From Myxocyprinus asiaticus (lineage: Eukaryota > Chordata > Actinopteri > Cypriniformes > Catostomidae), in assembly GCF_019703515.2 (NCBI RefSeq), contig NC_059356.1, positions 25,659,197 through 25,723,196 on the forward strand: a DNA stretch of 64,000 bases, read 5' to 3'. The notes beneath the pieces are model-generated. The model saw nothing but the letters and a program-made list of their open reading frames with translations, searched no databases and had not been told where the DNA came from. The stretch's first letter is position 1. Every line of letters begins with the position of its first letter. Shown one piece after another: positions 1-11,528 of this stretch. The translations under genes and the position numbers were made by a program.

Positions 1-440
1 ATAATTTGTTCAGGAACCACACTACACTAGTAAAACTGTAGATTGAAAAGAACTGACTTATTAGTGTAATTTATTCAGGAATCAGACTATACTGGTAGCA
101 CTCTATGTAGCACATTGTAGATTCAAAAGAACCGGCTCAATATAGTCATTCGTTCAGGAATTGGACAACACCGGTCTTGCGTACATTTAAAAGAAAACAG
201 CTCAAAAGAGTAATTTGCTTAGGAATCAGACTACACTGGTAGCACTGTATGTTGTGCATTGCAGATTTAAAAGAACCGGCTCATAAATGTAATTTGCTTG
301 GGAATCGGACTACACTGGTTGTGTTGTGCATTGTAGACTCAAAAGAACTGGCTCATAAGAGTCATTTGTTCAGGAATCAGACTACACTGGCAGCACTGGA
401 CAGTATATTGCGCATTGTAGATTCAAAAGACTCTGTTCAT
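1..440. repeat. Degenerate minisatellite, about six units
   Basis: About six imperfect copies of a 65-80 bp unit. Each unit has a core like CAGGAATCAGACTACACTGG followed by a TGCATTGTAGATTCAAAAGA-type segment. Cores begin near 11, 75, 155, 220, 299 and 371, so unit length varies through small indels. The 64-codon reading frame at 249-443 is just this repeat translated, and the peptide itself repeats. The array runs off the left edge, so its true size is unknown. Confidence 0.75.
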
Positions 441-1786
441 TAGAAAGTGATGGAAACCCTATGGTTCCAGTATTTTTGAAACCAGTTTCCAATTTCCAAT
501 CCTATAGGCAACATGGTGCAGCAACGTTTGGAGTGCTCTGTTCCAGACACATCTCTCATCCAAACACTCTCCATTCCTATAAAATCACAAAATAAAAAAT
601 ATGCCACCACTAGTGATACATCAACTAACAGACAGATGCATTGTTTATTTTGAAAATATGTCAGTCAAGCAAGATTTGAACTTGTGATTTCTCACACATT
701 CCTCAGAACCACATTAGGATACACTTATAGATGGGACTGAGCCCTTGTAAGATGAAATCTTAGAATCGCCCCTGGGTAAGACCTTTGTGGGATGGCTGGG
801 TTCTGAAACATTTACTCTTTCCCTTGCTCGGCTGAGGCTTTGCGTTTGCAAACTGCCTGATTGGGTCTCTATGGTTAATGAGTTGAAGTTATCAGCCTTG
901 CATGCCCTAGCCTCAATCCCCTGAAGTCTGTGTGTGGTGGGCATTTTGTACACAATGATGCACAGGGCAGAATGTAAAATGCCCATTTAATCTATTGCAT
1001 TCTGAGCATGTAAGTGCAGAGGACACGACCCTCTGCTTCAGATGAATAATATACTGTAAAATATAGAACAAGAGACAGGCATTTCAAGGGCAACAAATTT
1101 GTGCTATGAGACAGATAGAGATCAAGAGTGTATGTGCCAAAATGGACTATTGTATTTTCTCATGTTTGATGATATTCAGCATTAATAATAAAAGTAATAA
1201 TTTTTAGTTTATTTGATGATGATTTCATGTTATAAGGTACAGTAAATATGTATGGTAATGAGTTTGAGGTAGTTATCTAAATTCACTTTAAAAGGTATGT
1301 GTTCCCCCAGGTATTTTGATGGCATTTTCTTTCATAACCAGAGCTCCAGTTTTCCCAGGTCTACACACAAAATGACTATTTGCAGTGCTATTGAATGTAT
1401 TTCACTGCAGTCCGTATTTGACTGACAAGCCAATGGCAATATAAACATTTTTAGAGAGCGATGAACGAAGCTCCAATGCAGAGCTTTAAACCATGCCTCT
1501 GGGCTTCTGTTTCTTTGTGTCGCTCCCTCTTGACAGTCTTTGTTACCCTTACATGTCTTGGGAGGATGTCTGTATTTGTTGCTTCTCGAATTCTCAAACA
1601 GTCAGCATGCCAACACAGAACGTGTTCGAATCATCTTCTCTGTAACATCATTCTAAGATGTCTGTTGTAAATAGCAATTGGCAGAATTGCTTGCTTGCTA
1701 TGGATTGTTGTTCACATGCAGTAAGATCTTACATCAGTGGCAGCTCTCCCTAAGATCCAGTGTGGAGGGCTGCTGTTGGACATTTT

Positions 1787-3309
1787 GTTAAAAGGAGATA
1801 TTCACTCCAAAAAAGAAAATTTTCATTATTTACTCACCCTCATGCCATTTATTTTTACATGGAACACAAAAGTAAAAATCTTCAACACAGAAAAGGCACC
1901 ATAAAAGTAGACTATTAGACTGCTTTAAGACTACACGGGAAGAACAGCTTCTGTAAAACTTCATTTTAAATTTGGCAATGACAAGTTTATTGATGCACAA
2001 AGAATCTATATAAATTGCATTATATACTGTTTGTGCATTTCAACATTTTAGCAAATAAAGTGTACAATATCACACTATCCATAGTTTTCTACATAAATAC
2101 TGTATGTCCAAGACAGCAGACTCACGGCAACAAATGGTCAATATTTGAAACGTTGATGTACAAAAAACAAATTAACATCATATGATATGTAAAACTGCTG
2201 TAGGGTGCAGAGAGCTCAGAAAAATGCATGAAGTTATGCTGTATGTATTCTGATGTAACATTCATTTCATTTTGTTATTTGTTTTTGTTAGGAAATTTCA
2301 CTAATGGAGTAGTAATTTGAGCAGCTTTGGGGAGCAACATTGCAGATACCTGTAACGTTGAGGCAGGCAAATAAGAGCAAGATGAAGACAATGAAGAAAA
2401 GAACCCAAGTGCAGTTTATTTACAAGGTGCAATCCAAGAGGTGAAATGTAAATATGATTACTAAAACATGAACTTGACTATGAAACAAATAAACCAAGAA
2501 CTAGAACAAGCTTAAACCATGAAACGCAACATTACCTCACACAATACCTGACAAAGAACAAATGCAAACAAAAGGGTTTAAATACACAGACTGAGGTAAC
2601 AAGATAACCAATGACAGAACTGAACTGATAACAAGATAACAAGACTAATAAACCAAAGACCAATAAGAATAAAACAAATGAAACATGAGGGTCACAAGAC
2701 AAGACCAGGAAATCACATGACAGGAACAAGGAAGTGAAAACTAACTTCAAAATAAAAGACAAGTAATCAAAACATGAAACAGAATCACACACACAGACGT
2801 TACAACACCAAAAACAATAGTCAGTGCTTCCCGACTTTTGAAAAGCAGCAGCTGCCACTGTATGGCTCGTATCCACCGAAGCTCACATTTAGTCTGCGAT
2901 TGCATCCACATGTAAAATTGGCACATAGTCATCACTGACTCCAAAACGGCATTGGTTCTTTCATGTGTAGTAACCACGCACCACTTTTTAATAATGGACA
3001 AGATGGCTTAAATCTTGGTCTGTTCCTCACTCAAAGCTATCATATGGCTTCTGAAAACTTGGAATATTACTCACAAATCAAAACTGCTTTTTAGATTATT
3101 TTATTGTGCTTTAAAGGTGATTGTTTTGGAGCTTGACAGACGTGACTATGAACTGTCATGTGAAAAGAGTTGCATATATATTCTTTAAAAAAGATACCTA
3201 CTTTTGTGATTTTTCCACTGAAAAAAAAAAGCATATTTTCAGGTTTGGAGAGAAATGAGGGTGAGTGATGATAACAGAATAAACATTTTGGGGTGAACTA
3301 TTTCTTTAA
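1787..3309. mobile_element. Fold-back MITE, family A, expanded by later insertions
   Basis: The left end (TTAAAAGGAGATATTCACTC, then TTACTCACCCTCATG) and the right end (GAGGGTGAGTGATGATAACA, then GGGGTGAACTATTTCTTTAA) are inverted versions of the same terminus. That terminus has the consensus AGTTCACCCAAAAATGAAAA and is the commonest MITE family in this window. The interior is longer than in other copies because a 454-bp solo LTR sits inside it. Two independent half-copies are the alternative reading. Confidence 0.55.
2351..2804 (-). mobile_element. Solo LTR
   Basis: A 454-bp segment begins TGTAACGTTG and ends AGACGTTACA. It thus has TG...CA termini and an 8-bp inverted terminus (TGTAACGT). 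It is flanked by ATACC on the left (2346-2350) and ACACC on the right (2805-2809), a 5-bp target duplication with one change. No internal retroviral-type coding sequence is present, as expected after LTR-LTR recombination. Orientation is a guess. The family is not identified. Confidence 0.65.
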
Positions 3310-4032
3310 TATGTGGCTGTATGCACTGCATATGCTTTCTGCAAGGGAGTTCTACAATAACAGGCATCTGCTTGGTGTCTCATCATAAATATCATTCACA
3401 CATACATAAAGAAATCCACGCACAAACAAAAACATGCAAACATCACAGTGATAGAACAAACATATTTCAAAAATATGTATGAATTTACACAGTGGAGCTG
3501 GTTAAAGAAGATGTCACTTAAATAGTAGAACCAAATGGCCATGACAGTGTAAAGGCTTGTGCATAAGCATGATTTATCACTAAGCATAAACCATGACATG
3601 CTTGAATGCATGCATGTACTTTGTTCAGTTTAAGTCACCAAGCAATTTCAAGAAACGCTGCACCTAATTTATAAGATGGTAAAAACGTGTGGAGGTCATT
3701 GCAAAAACTGAGGATATCCAGCAGGGCAAAATGTGAAAAATTCATCTGACCACTATGACCCCTCTCTATGCATATCATCACTCTGGGTTAATGTGTGATG
3801 GTTAAGATGTGTGAAAATGGTCGTGGTTGGGGAGCTGTGTGTGTACAGAGCATGTGAGCGGTAGACAGTGAAAGCAGAGCAAGGAGTGTAGTTGTGTAAT
3901 TGTGTAATATTTGGAGCTATGAGCTGTTTTTTTTTTTTTAAGTCAGAGCATCTGTGTTTTGTCTCACACCAAGATCGCTCCATCACGAGCATAACATGCA
4001 AAATGCAATCGCATTGCATGTCAGCAAGAAAT

Positions 4033-4035
<3 letters not shown>
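3310..4035. other. Intronic DNA, no gene recognised
   Basis: No exon, RNA gene or clear transposon terminus was seen. There is a T homopolymer near 3926-3938. Confidence 0.5.

Positions 4036-4064
<29 letters not shown>
4036..4064. repeat. (TA)n microsatellite
   Basis: Uninterrupted TA dinucleotides lie directly against the left terminus of the Tc1-type element that starts at 4065. TA is the target of Tc1/mariner insertion, so the run may have grown from the target site. Confidence 0.9.
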
Positions 4065-4069
<5 letters not shown>

Positions 4070-4600
4070 TGCTGTTCAAAGTTTGGGGTCACATGACTGA
4101 AATGTTTCTCATGATCTTAAAAACCTTTTGATCTGAAGGTGTATTCTTAAATGTTTCAAATGAGTTTCGTAGACAAAAATATAATTGTACCAACATATTA
4201 ATTGATTTCATTACAAAACAAAAATCTTACTGAAAAAAAAAAGTTTTTTTTGAAATGGATGTCTTTGACCGAATAATAAAGAAGAGCAGTCAATAAGTGA
4301 CAGGCATAGATGGGAACTCCTTCAATACTGTTTAAAAAGCATCCCAGGGTGATTCCTCAAGAAGTTGGTTGAGAAAATGTCAAGAGTACATTTCTGCAAA
4401 ATCTAGGCAAAGTGTGGCCACTTTGAAGATGCTAAAATATAACATAGTTTTGATTTATTTTGGATTTTTATAGTCACAACATAATTCCCATAGTTCCATT
4501 TATGTTATTCCATAGTTAAGATGACTTTACTAGTATTCTAAAATGTGAAGAAAAAAATAAATAAAAAGTAAGTGACCCTAAACTTTTGACAGGTAGTGTA
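4065..4600. mobile_element. Non-autonomous Tc1/mariner-type element
   Basis: The termini are inverted. The left starts TACACTGCTGTTCAAAGTTT, and the reverse complement of the right starts TACACTACCTGTCAAAAGTT; both continue into GGGGTCAC / AGGGTCAC. TA dinucleotides flank both ends. The 536 bp hold no transposase frame, so this is a deletion derivative or MITE mobilised in trans. Subfamily is not assigned. Confidence 0.75.
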
Positions 4601-4610
4601 TGTATATACA

Positions 4611-5885
4611 TACAGGTGAAGTCAGAAGTTTACATAAACCTTAGCCAAATACATTTAAACTCAGTTTTTCACAAGTCCTGACATTTAATCGTAGAAAACA
4701 TTCCCTGTCTTATGTCAGTTAGGATCACTACTTTATTTTAAGAATGTGAAATGCCAGGATAATAGTGGAGAGAATTATATATTTAAGCTTTTATTTCTTT
4801 CATAACATTCCCAGTGGGTCAGAAGTTTACATACAATTTGTTAGTATTTGGTAACATTGCCTATAAATTGTTTAACTTGGATCAAACTTTTTGGGTAGCC
4901 TTCCACAAGCTTCTCACAGTAAGTTGCTGGAATTTTGGCCCATTCCTCCAGACAGAACTGGTGTAACTGTGTCAGGTTTGTTGGCCTCCTTGCTCACACA
5001 TGCTTTTTCAGTTCTGCCCACACATTTTCTATCAGATTGAGGTCAGGGCTTTGTGATGGCCACTCCAATACCTTGACTTTGTTGTCCTTAAGCCATTTTG
5101 CCACAAATTTGGAGGTATGCTTGGGGTCATTGTCCATTTTGAAGACCCATTTGCGACCGAGCTTTAACTTCATGGCTGATGTCTTGAGATGTTGCTTCAA
5201 TATATCCACATAATGCCACTTATTTTGTGAAGTGCACTGGTCCCTCCTGCAGCAAAGCATCCCCACAACATGATACTGCCACCCCCATGCTTCATGGTTG
5301 GGATGGTGATCTTCGGCTTGCAAGCCCCACCCTTTTCCCTCCAAACATAACGATGGTCATTATGGCCAAAAAGTTCAATTTTTGTTTTATCAGACCTGAG
5401 GACATTTCTCCAAAAAGTAAGATCTTTGTTCCCATGTGCACTTGCAAACTGTAGTCTGGCTTTTTTATGGCTGTTTTGGAGCACTGGCTTCTTCCTTGCT
5501 GAGCAGCCTTTCAGGTTATGTCGATATAGGACTCGTTTTACTGTGGATATAGATACTTGTCTACCTGTTTCCTCCAGCTTCTTCATAAGATCCTTTGCTG
5601 TTGTTCTGGGATTGATTTGCACTTTTTGCACCAAACTACGTTCATCTCTAGGAGACGAATCTGTCTCCTTCCTGAGCGGTATGATGGCTACGTGGTCCCA
5701 TGGTGTTTATACTTGCGTACTATTGTTTGTACAGATGAACGTGGTACCTTCAGGCATTTGGAAATTGCTCCCAAGGATGAACCAGACTTGTGGAGATCCA
5801 CAATTTTTTTTCTGATTTCTTTTGATTTTCCCATGATGTCAAGCAAAGAGGCACTGAGTTTGAAGGTAGGCCTTAAAATACATAA
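4611..5885 (-). mobile_element. Tc1-like transposon (SB-like), right end missing
   Basis: The left terminus carries two direct repeats of an outer/inner binding-site type. The outer one is near 4613-4642 (CAGGTGAAGTCAGAAGTTTA) and the inner near 4811-4836 (CCAGTGGGTCAGAAGTTTAC). This is the IR/DR layout of the fish Tc1 group that includes Sleeping Beauty. The transposase frame lies between and runs on the minus strand. Upstream of the transposase start the sequence stops matching an element at about 5885, where a 5S-derived SINE begins, so the right inverted repeat is lost. The copy cannot be mobile by itself. Confidence 0.88.
4841..5835 (-). pseudogene. Tc1-like DDE transposase, broken
   Basis: In life this enzyme cuts and pastes its element at TA sites in the nucleus. 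The minus-strand reading starts at 5835 with MGKSKEIRKKIVDLHKSG, the paired-like DNA-binding helix region. It continues through NPRTTAKDLMKKLEETG and STVKRVLYRHNL, then the catalytic core: VLRSDKTKIELFGH (first Asp), [11 protein letters not shown] (second Asp) and [13 protein letters not shown] (Glu). It would end near 4841, about 330 codons, the usual length for the family. Damage includes an in-frame stop and a frameshift near 5650-5690, another frameshift near 5200-5230, and a TGA after the ELKKHV segment at 4994. The catalytic DDE residues are still readable. Confidence 0.9.
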
Positions 5886-5887
5886 TA

Positions 5888-6342
5888 ATTAAAATTCCTT
5901 ACATTTATATAACGCTTTTCTAGGCACTCAAAATGCTTTACATAGTATAGGGGGAATCTCCACCTGGATGATGCGACGGCAGCCATAGTGCACCAGAACA
6001 GCCACCACACACCAGCTATTGGTGGGGAGGAGAGAGTAGAGTTATAGAGCCAATGAATCGATGGGGATTATTAGGAGGCCATGATTGAGAAGTGCCAATG
6101 GGGGGGAATTTGGCCAGGACACCAGGGTTACACCCCTACTCTTTACGAGAAGTGTCCTGTGATTTTTAATGACCACAGAGAGTCAGGACCTCGGTTTAAC
6201 GTCTCATCCGAAAGATGGTGCCTTTTTACAGTATAGTGTCCCTGTCACTATACTGGGGCATTACGACCCACACAGACCACAGGGTGAGCACCTCCTGCTG
6301 GCCTCCCTAATACCTCTTCCAGCAGCAACCTTAGTTTTCCCC

Positions 6343-6373
<31 letters not shown>

Positions 6374-6434
6374 TCAACCCTGCTTAGCTATAGTGGGTAA
6401 CCAGACAATAGCTACAGGGTGATATGACTGCTGT
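5888..6434 (-). mobile_element. 5S-rRNA-derived SINE (SINE3-like), copy 1
   Basis: Reading the minus strand from 6434, the head contains GCTAAGCAGGGTTGAGCCTG and GTACTTGGATGGGAGACC, the conserved internal-promoter part of 5S rRNA. A body of about 400 bp follows, then a tail with AAAGCGTTATATAAATGT near 5910-5925. That tail resembles the 3' end of a LINE, which SINEs of this class borrow for reverse transcription. A second copy lies on the plus strand at 39745-40625. The extreme 5' part of the 5S head is degenerate. The SINE abuts the broken end of the Tc1 element. Confidence 0.85.
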
Positions 6435-6840
6435 ACACCAACAATCATGCCACGTTCCAAATCACTGAGATCACATTTTTTCCTAAATCTGATGGTTGAT
6501 GTGAACATTAACTGAAGCTCCTGACCCACATCTGCATGATTTTATACATTCCACTGCTGCCACACGATTGGCTGATTAGATAATCGCATGGATGATTGTT
6601 GGTGCCAGACAGTTTGGTTTGAGTATTTCTGTAACTGCTGAACTCCTTGGATTCTCACACACAACAGTTGATGAAAGAGGTCAACAGAGAATGGCCAGAC
6701 TGGTTTGAACTGACAAAGTCTACGGTAACTCAGATAACCGCTCTGCTATTCTGAGATGTGGGTTGGTGCTGTTTTGGTGGCACGAGGGGGACCTACACAA
6801 TATTAGGCAGGTGGTTTTAATGTTGTGGCTGATCGGTGTA
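6435..6840. mobile_element. DNA-transposon-derived repeat, one terminus kept
   Basis: The right end reads GTTTTAATGTTGTGGCTGAT followed by CGGTGTA, a terminus I recognise as a widespread cyprinid DNA-element end. Its reverse complement starts TACACCGATCAGCCACAAC. The left counterpart is absent or degraded at the SINE junction (about 6432). No transposase frame was found. Superfamily is uncertain. Confidence 0.55.
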
Positions 6841-6853
6841 TATACTATATATA

Positions 6854-7448
6854 TAAAGGAATATTTCAGGTTCAATACAAGTTAAATTAACAGTATTTGT
6901 GGCATAATGTTAATTTCCACAAAACATAATTTCGACTTATTCCTCTTTTTTTTTTTTTTACTGTGGTTACAGTAAGGCACTTACAATGAAGGTACATGGG
7001 GCCAGTTCATAAATGCTAAAATACAGATTGTTTCAAAAGTATAGCCACAAAATGTAAACTTTATAAGTGTTAACATGATTTTATGTGATAAAATCGCTTA
7101 CTTAACTTATCTGTGTAAAGCCATATCTAACTACGTTGCCATGACATTGAAAAACTGTAATCCCCATATTGGGTTTTACACAAATATGGTTAATAAACTA
7201 TTTTATCACAAAATCATGTTAACATCTTGTATCTTGCAGCTATACTTTTGAAACTATATGTACTTTAGCATTTATGGACAGGCCCATATAAAGGCGTTTT
7301 TATTCACTTCCAGTGTAAGTTCCTTACTGTAACTGCTTTCTTTAATAAACAAGGGACTACTCGAAAACATTTTCTGTGGTATTCGACATTATGCCACAAT
7401 GTCTGTTAATTGAACTTCACTTGCATCGAACCCAGAATGTTCCATTAA
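6854..7448. mobile_element. Fold-back MITE, family B, copy 1
   Basis: The left end TAAAGGAATATTTCAGGTTC and the right end GAACCCAGAATGTTCCATTA are inverted copies. Pairing continues inward: GTGGCATAATGTTAA against CGACATTATGCCACA, and AAGTATAGC against GCTATACTT. It is non-coding. A second copy lies at 63260-63714. TTAA-like bases at both edges hint at the target, but I cannot assign a superfamily. Confidence 0.8.
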
Positions 7449-7942
7449 TCGACTAATAGCCGTCAGAATGAAAGAGAAATGGAATTTTGAAATATTATCA
7501 GAAAAATTATAATCAAAACATTTATCATAAATCAAAGACTTATTGTGGAATGTAAAAAGAAAACATGATGAACTGTTCCTGTAACAAATGGTAATAAAAT
7601 ATAAGGGTGGGTAATTCTGTACGTCTTGCAGATCAGTAGCCTATTCAAAATGTTGAAGAATAATATCATAATACTAATGCATTGGCTTAGCAACTGTATA
7701 TAAATATATTGACAGAACTTTAAGGTTGAGCAGTAACTGGACTCAAATTTATGGAGTGAACCCGGGTCAGGTTTCTTTCACCTGTGACCAAGGAGCCAGC
7801 ATGAAGTAGGAAACAGAAAAGCCAGAGTGGAGTTGGAATGAAGTGATTACAGAATGCTTTGATTGGAGAGGGGAAATTGCTGTCACTCCCGTCCACTTAC
7901 ATACTCTGTGAATGCACATGTGTGTTGTTTCGATGGACTTAC

Positions 7943-8026
7943 GTAGTAAATATTCCGCTGCATCCTGTTCATAATCTGCATCCTCTGGAAAGTGGTCAAT
8001 CTTCTTGCAGACACCTCTAAATGTTC
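7943..8026 (-). CDS. cacng3: cacng3 coding exon 2 (TARP gamma-3)
   Basis: This 84-bp exon encodes [20 protein letters not shown] followed by DAAEYLL. It starts with the two bases that complete the Gly codon split from exon 1, and ends with the first base of an Arg codon. The acceptor is ...TGTAG at 8028-8027, and the donor GTAAGT begins at 7942. Exon 2 of the stargazin-type genes is normally 84 bp with these phases. The EQD-AEYLLR wording fits gamma-3 rather than gamma-2, where I recall EAD-AEYFLR. The segment belongs to the large first extracellular loop of a four-pass claudin-like protein that binds AMPA receptors and controls their trafficking and gating at synapses. Which teleost duplicate (a or b) this is cannot be told. 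Confidence 0.95.
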
Positions 8027-8309
8027 CTACATCCATGAAGAACAGAGAGTAGAAGAGAGAGAGAGGGGCAAAAAAGGCAAATGCCATTAGTCTATATTTT
8101 TGTGTGCATGTGTTGGACAGCAGAGTGTGTATCTATACACACACTACATAAATCAATTTGTATCCGCAAGTATGAAAATATGAGTAAATGTGTCTTGGTG
8201 TGTTTATTTTGCTGTGTTTACCTATGCATTAACCAGGTCATTGAGCACAACCCTGGTATGCCTCTTGTTATGTATATGTGTGTCTTTTGTATATGTGTGT
8301 TTTTGTTTT

Positions 8310-8332
8310 TGTGTGTGTGTGTGTGTGTGTAT
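8310..8332. repeat. (GT)n microsatellite
   Basis: About eleven GT units in intron 1, just upstream (on the sense strand) of exon 2. The GT-rich context extends from 8090 to 8335. Confidence 0.85.
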
Positions 8333-8679
8333 GAATGCCATCTTGTGCATTCACTGACAACCCCTGTTCACTTGGCTGTGTGCTCAATATGACAAATGAA
8401 CAAAAATAACATTTCTGCCCTCGGGTGTAACATGTGACTGGCTAATGAAGAGGTTTATCATACCAAATACATGCACCGTATGTAGGGGGAAACCATTCTG
8501 ACACATACTGTCACATTCTCTTCTGGATTAAATGAGGGCTACACAGCTCAAACGCTCAGTTTGTGTTTGAAATGTTTCCATTTTGAACAATCCTGATGGA
8601 TAAACATCTCTGTAGCTAACGTATCAATAATAAAAAACGAAACCCAAAGAAACTGAAACTACTGGACACATAGTACGCT

Positions 8680-8892
8680 GCTGTTCACTGACGTGCACAG
8701 AATTTCGTTCACAAATCTAAAGGTTCCCTTTTAAGCAGAGGTGCCTTTAAGAGAACGGAGATTTAAGCGGAGGTGTCTTTACTGCAGCACTTTACCCCAG
8801 CTCAACAACTATTGACGGCAGATTTCTCTTCACACTCTGTCCATATACTTTCGCCCCTGCCCCTGCTAAGGTCTGTGCACGTCACTGCTGCT
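8680..8892. repeat. Small fold-back sequence
   Basis: CTGCTGTTCACTGACGTGCA at 8680-8699 is matched in inverted form by TCTGTGCACGTCACTGCTGC near 8871-8890. In between, a segment AAGCAGAGGTGCCTTTAAGA is imperfectly repeated (AAGCGGAGGTGTCTTTACTG). The size of about 210 bp and the non-coding content suggest a MITE, but no target duplication was identified. Confidence 0.5.
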
Positions 8893-11199
8893 GTTAAAAA
8901 GTGTGAATTCAAGGATGAACCAAGTATTCAAGATTGGGGGGACCAAACGAAATAGTTAAAGGCAAAGTGTATGTGTATAATTTCTGTATCAATAAATGGA
9001 ATTTCAAAAAGAATGTTTTCAAACAGGTTTCACAAACACTTCCCCAGTCTTCCTTTTGGTCGGAAAAAACAGGTAGTTCCGCCCCAAATTCACGCTATTG
9101 GTTGAGCCAGTGTTGCTGTGTCGGGCCAGTCAGGATGCTCAAACAAACAGAGCAATGTTTAGAAAATGTTACCTATTGACAGAGTTAACCATTTTTATGG
9201 GAATGAACCTACCAATGGCTTATAGATGTCTTTGCACTTTAAGTTTGGATACGAGAAAGTGTTTTAACATTGAAAGAATTACAAACTACATCTTTAAGAA
9301 TCTGTTATTGAAACCCCCATATTAATTGACCATTATTCAGAATATTGGGGGAAGCATGGGGAGGGGGATGGGTGCTAATGTCAGATAAAGTAATGAATAC
9401 TGTATTGGACACAGCATCTGAAGAAACCCCACAGACCAACTTCATGCTTTTCATCCTTGCTTAAAAGACCAGCTTAGACCAGCACAAATTTCTATGCTGT
9501 TTCAGGCTATGTTTTGCTGGTCAATGCTGGTTTAGTGCTTTCTCCCAGACTGATGTATCTTCTCCTGTATTTAAGTTGGTCTGATGGCGTCACTGCACAA
9601 TCCTTGAAAATCATTAATTTAACCTTGATATTTGTTGGAAATTTTGTCTACAGTGGGTAAAGGACCATCTGACACATTGTGCTAAAACGTACTAAAACTG
9701 TGGAGGGTGTATGAAGGGACTGTCTGAAAATGTAACGTATTTTACTACTTTAAAAGTGGTTACTCTACCAGCAGGGCAGAAAAAGGGAAACCAGAAAAAA
9801 ACAGCATTTGATGCAGGAACATGCAATCAGCATGCAAAACTTTGTCTTTTTGACAAGGTATGCAAGTCTCTGTATGTGTGTTTGTGTATCTGTGCAGTGG
9901 TTTTAGCCATTTTGTTTGAGAAAGAGACAGACCATTTCTGTGTGATGCACAGTGAGGTCTCTGCATGATTCAGAGTGAGTAAGGGAACTTGGGCTCCTTT
10001 AGTAATCCCATTTGGCACAACCAGGAGCCCTCTTCCACCATCACTGCCTCACTGTGTTTACAGGTGACCTGACAGACTGGCTATTTACAGCCATTTATCT
10101 GTATTCACTCACTCACAAACACCTCAGTACATAAACACTGCCTGTTCATAACAGAGACATGTAGGGAGATCAGAGAATGAGTAGGCGATGAAGGCTCTGA
10201 AAGAGGGACGGTTATTGTCATGGTGACAGTGACTGCTGTGACGTACTTATGCCTTGAGTGGGAAGGGCTTTAACATGATGTGGGTCCTCAGATATAAATG
10301 TATTTGAATTTTGATGAGATTGAAAATTGCGGTATAAAACACCCCACTGAATGATGATTCACTTGATTACAATGTACACTGATAAAGAATTATGAAGTGT
10401 AGCATTGGGCTTTTATGTGAATTTATGGACACATTCTGGAGCAAAGTACTGTCTCTTAAATGTATTATACCTGCAGGTAGGAGCAGGGGGGGTCGAGCCC
10501 CTCGAATGTTCTCGAGTTTAACCTCGAATGTTTTTGTTTGTAACTGCTCAGGTGTTGAATGAAACTGCGGTTACAGTATTAAGTAGAGGTTGGTAATTGC
10601 GAGGTTTTCCCTGCACTTAAAACTAAATGATATTCAGCTTGCATTCGGCGCTCTGTATGTGCTAAATATGCCTCTCAACTGAAACACACATTTGTGCAGC
10701 GCGAATCAAGCCTGGTTTTCGCATGCGAGCCATCAGAACCACAAGCGCGAGTTGTCCGCTCTGCTCTGTCCTACTGTATCTGGAGTGCGCACGTCAGCTG
10801 GTCTTCCCTCGATATGCAAGTTTCAGAGATAAGATAGCTCACAGAGCAAATCACTCGCTCAAGTCAACTGAGCAAGCATCCTTAGATTTTGCGGAACATA
10901 ACGCAAAACTTAAGTGATCCATCTGAATTCAACTGAGTATTTTCTACTGAGTTTAAAGCAGAAGTCAAACCTCTCCAACAGCTAGACAGCCCAGACATCA
11001 TTAACAGCACTGACAAGGAAAAGTGACAACACTGTTCCATAAGAAATACATTAATTTATTTTTTTGAAAGACTGTTTACATTGACCTCCAAGACTTATGA
11101 CATTTTTTTGATGTTGTCAGCCCCTGATGTTTTCAAATCCTAGAAACGCCCCTGGGTAGTAGGCATTGTGACCAAAATCTTATGTCAGGGTATGAGTAA
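8893..11199. other. Intronic DNA, no gene recognised
   Basis: No exon or RNA gene was seen. About 9460-9545 carries a mirrored ACCAGC/GCTGGT-rich stretch (GACCAGCTTAGACCAGCA against TGCTGGTCAATGCTGGTTT), like a short dispersed palindromic repeat of cyprinids. Around 10490-10535 a CTCGAATGTT segment is repeated. The right end (11181-11199) is the left copy of the LINE target duplication. Confidence 0.5.
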
Positions 11200-11364
11200 T
11201 TAACATTTTTATTGATTCATGTACATGACAGTGAAAAAAACTCAACACATATATAATGAATCAACATTTTAGATTTAAACCCTACTAATACAATCCCACC
11301 CTGACCCCTAACGAACACCCCTGTGGTCCCACATAACACACACACAATCCAAAAAAAAAAATAA

Positions 11365-11367
<3 letters not shown>

Positions 11368-11440
<73 letters not shown>
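11368..11440. repeat. (TA)n microsatellite in LINE 3'UTR
   Basis: About 36 TA units lie between the end of the LINE ORF2 (11529) and the LINE 3' end (11200). The related LINE at 19891-23102 lacks it, so it grew after or at insertion. Reading frames of alternating Tyr-Ile across it are artefacts. Confidence 0.92.
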
Positions 11441-11449
<9 letters not shown>

Positions 11450-11528
11450 ACACAAATAAATAAAATAATAAACATACATGATTAAACTACACTCTCCACA
11501 TCCCCTCCCCGAGATTCCCCCCAAAAAA

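Larger units (their letters stand above)
1..7942 (-). other. cacng3: cacng3 intron 2 (partial)
   Basis: On the minus strand the sequence after exon 2 starts with a GTAAGT donor (7942 downward), and no further cacng3 exon is visible to the left edge. Intron 2 is therefore at least 7.9 kb here. Most of it is repeats. 441-1786 and 7449-7942 show nothing I recognise beyond ordinary AT-rich DNA. A short stretch near 750-780 (AATCGCCCCTGGGTA) recurs in variant form near 11143, hinting at an old shared repeat. Confidence 0.7.

Noticed and set aside
1..440. CRISPR-like array
   Set aside because: Units vary in length and sequence, spacers are not unique, and the context is a vertebrate intron.
6351..6390. 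Functional 5S rRNA gene
   Set aside because: Only the internal part is conserved, with substitutions and a long SINE body and tail. It is a retroposed derivative.
1..7942. cacng3 exon 3
   Set aside because: Looked for the second and third membrane-segment coding sequence on the minus strand and saw none, so it is presumed outside the window.
7767..8087. 106-codon frame taken as a whole gene
   Set aside because: Only 7943-8026 is coding. The rest is intron on both sides of splice sites.
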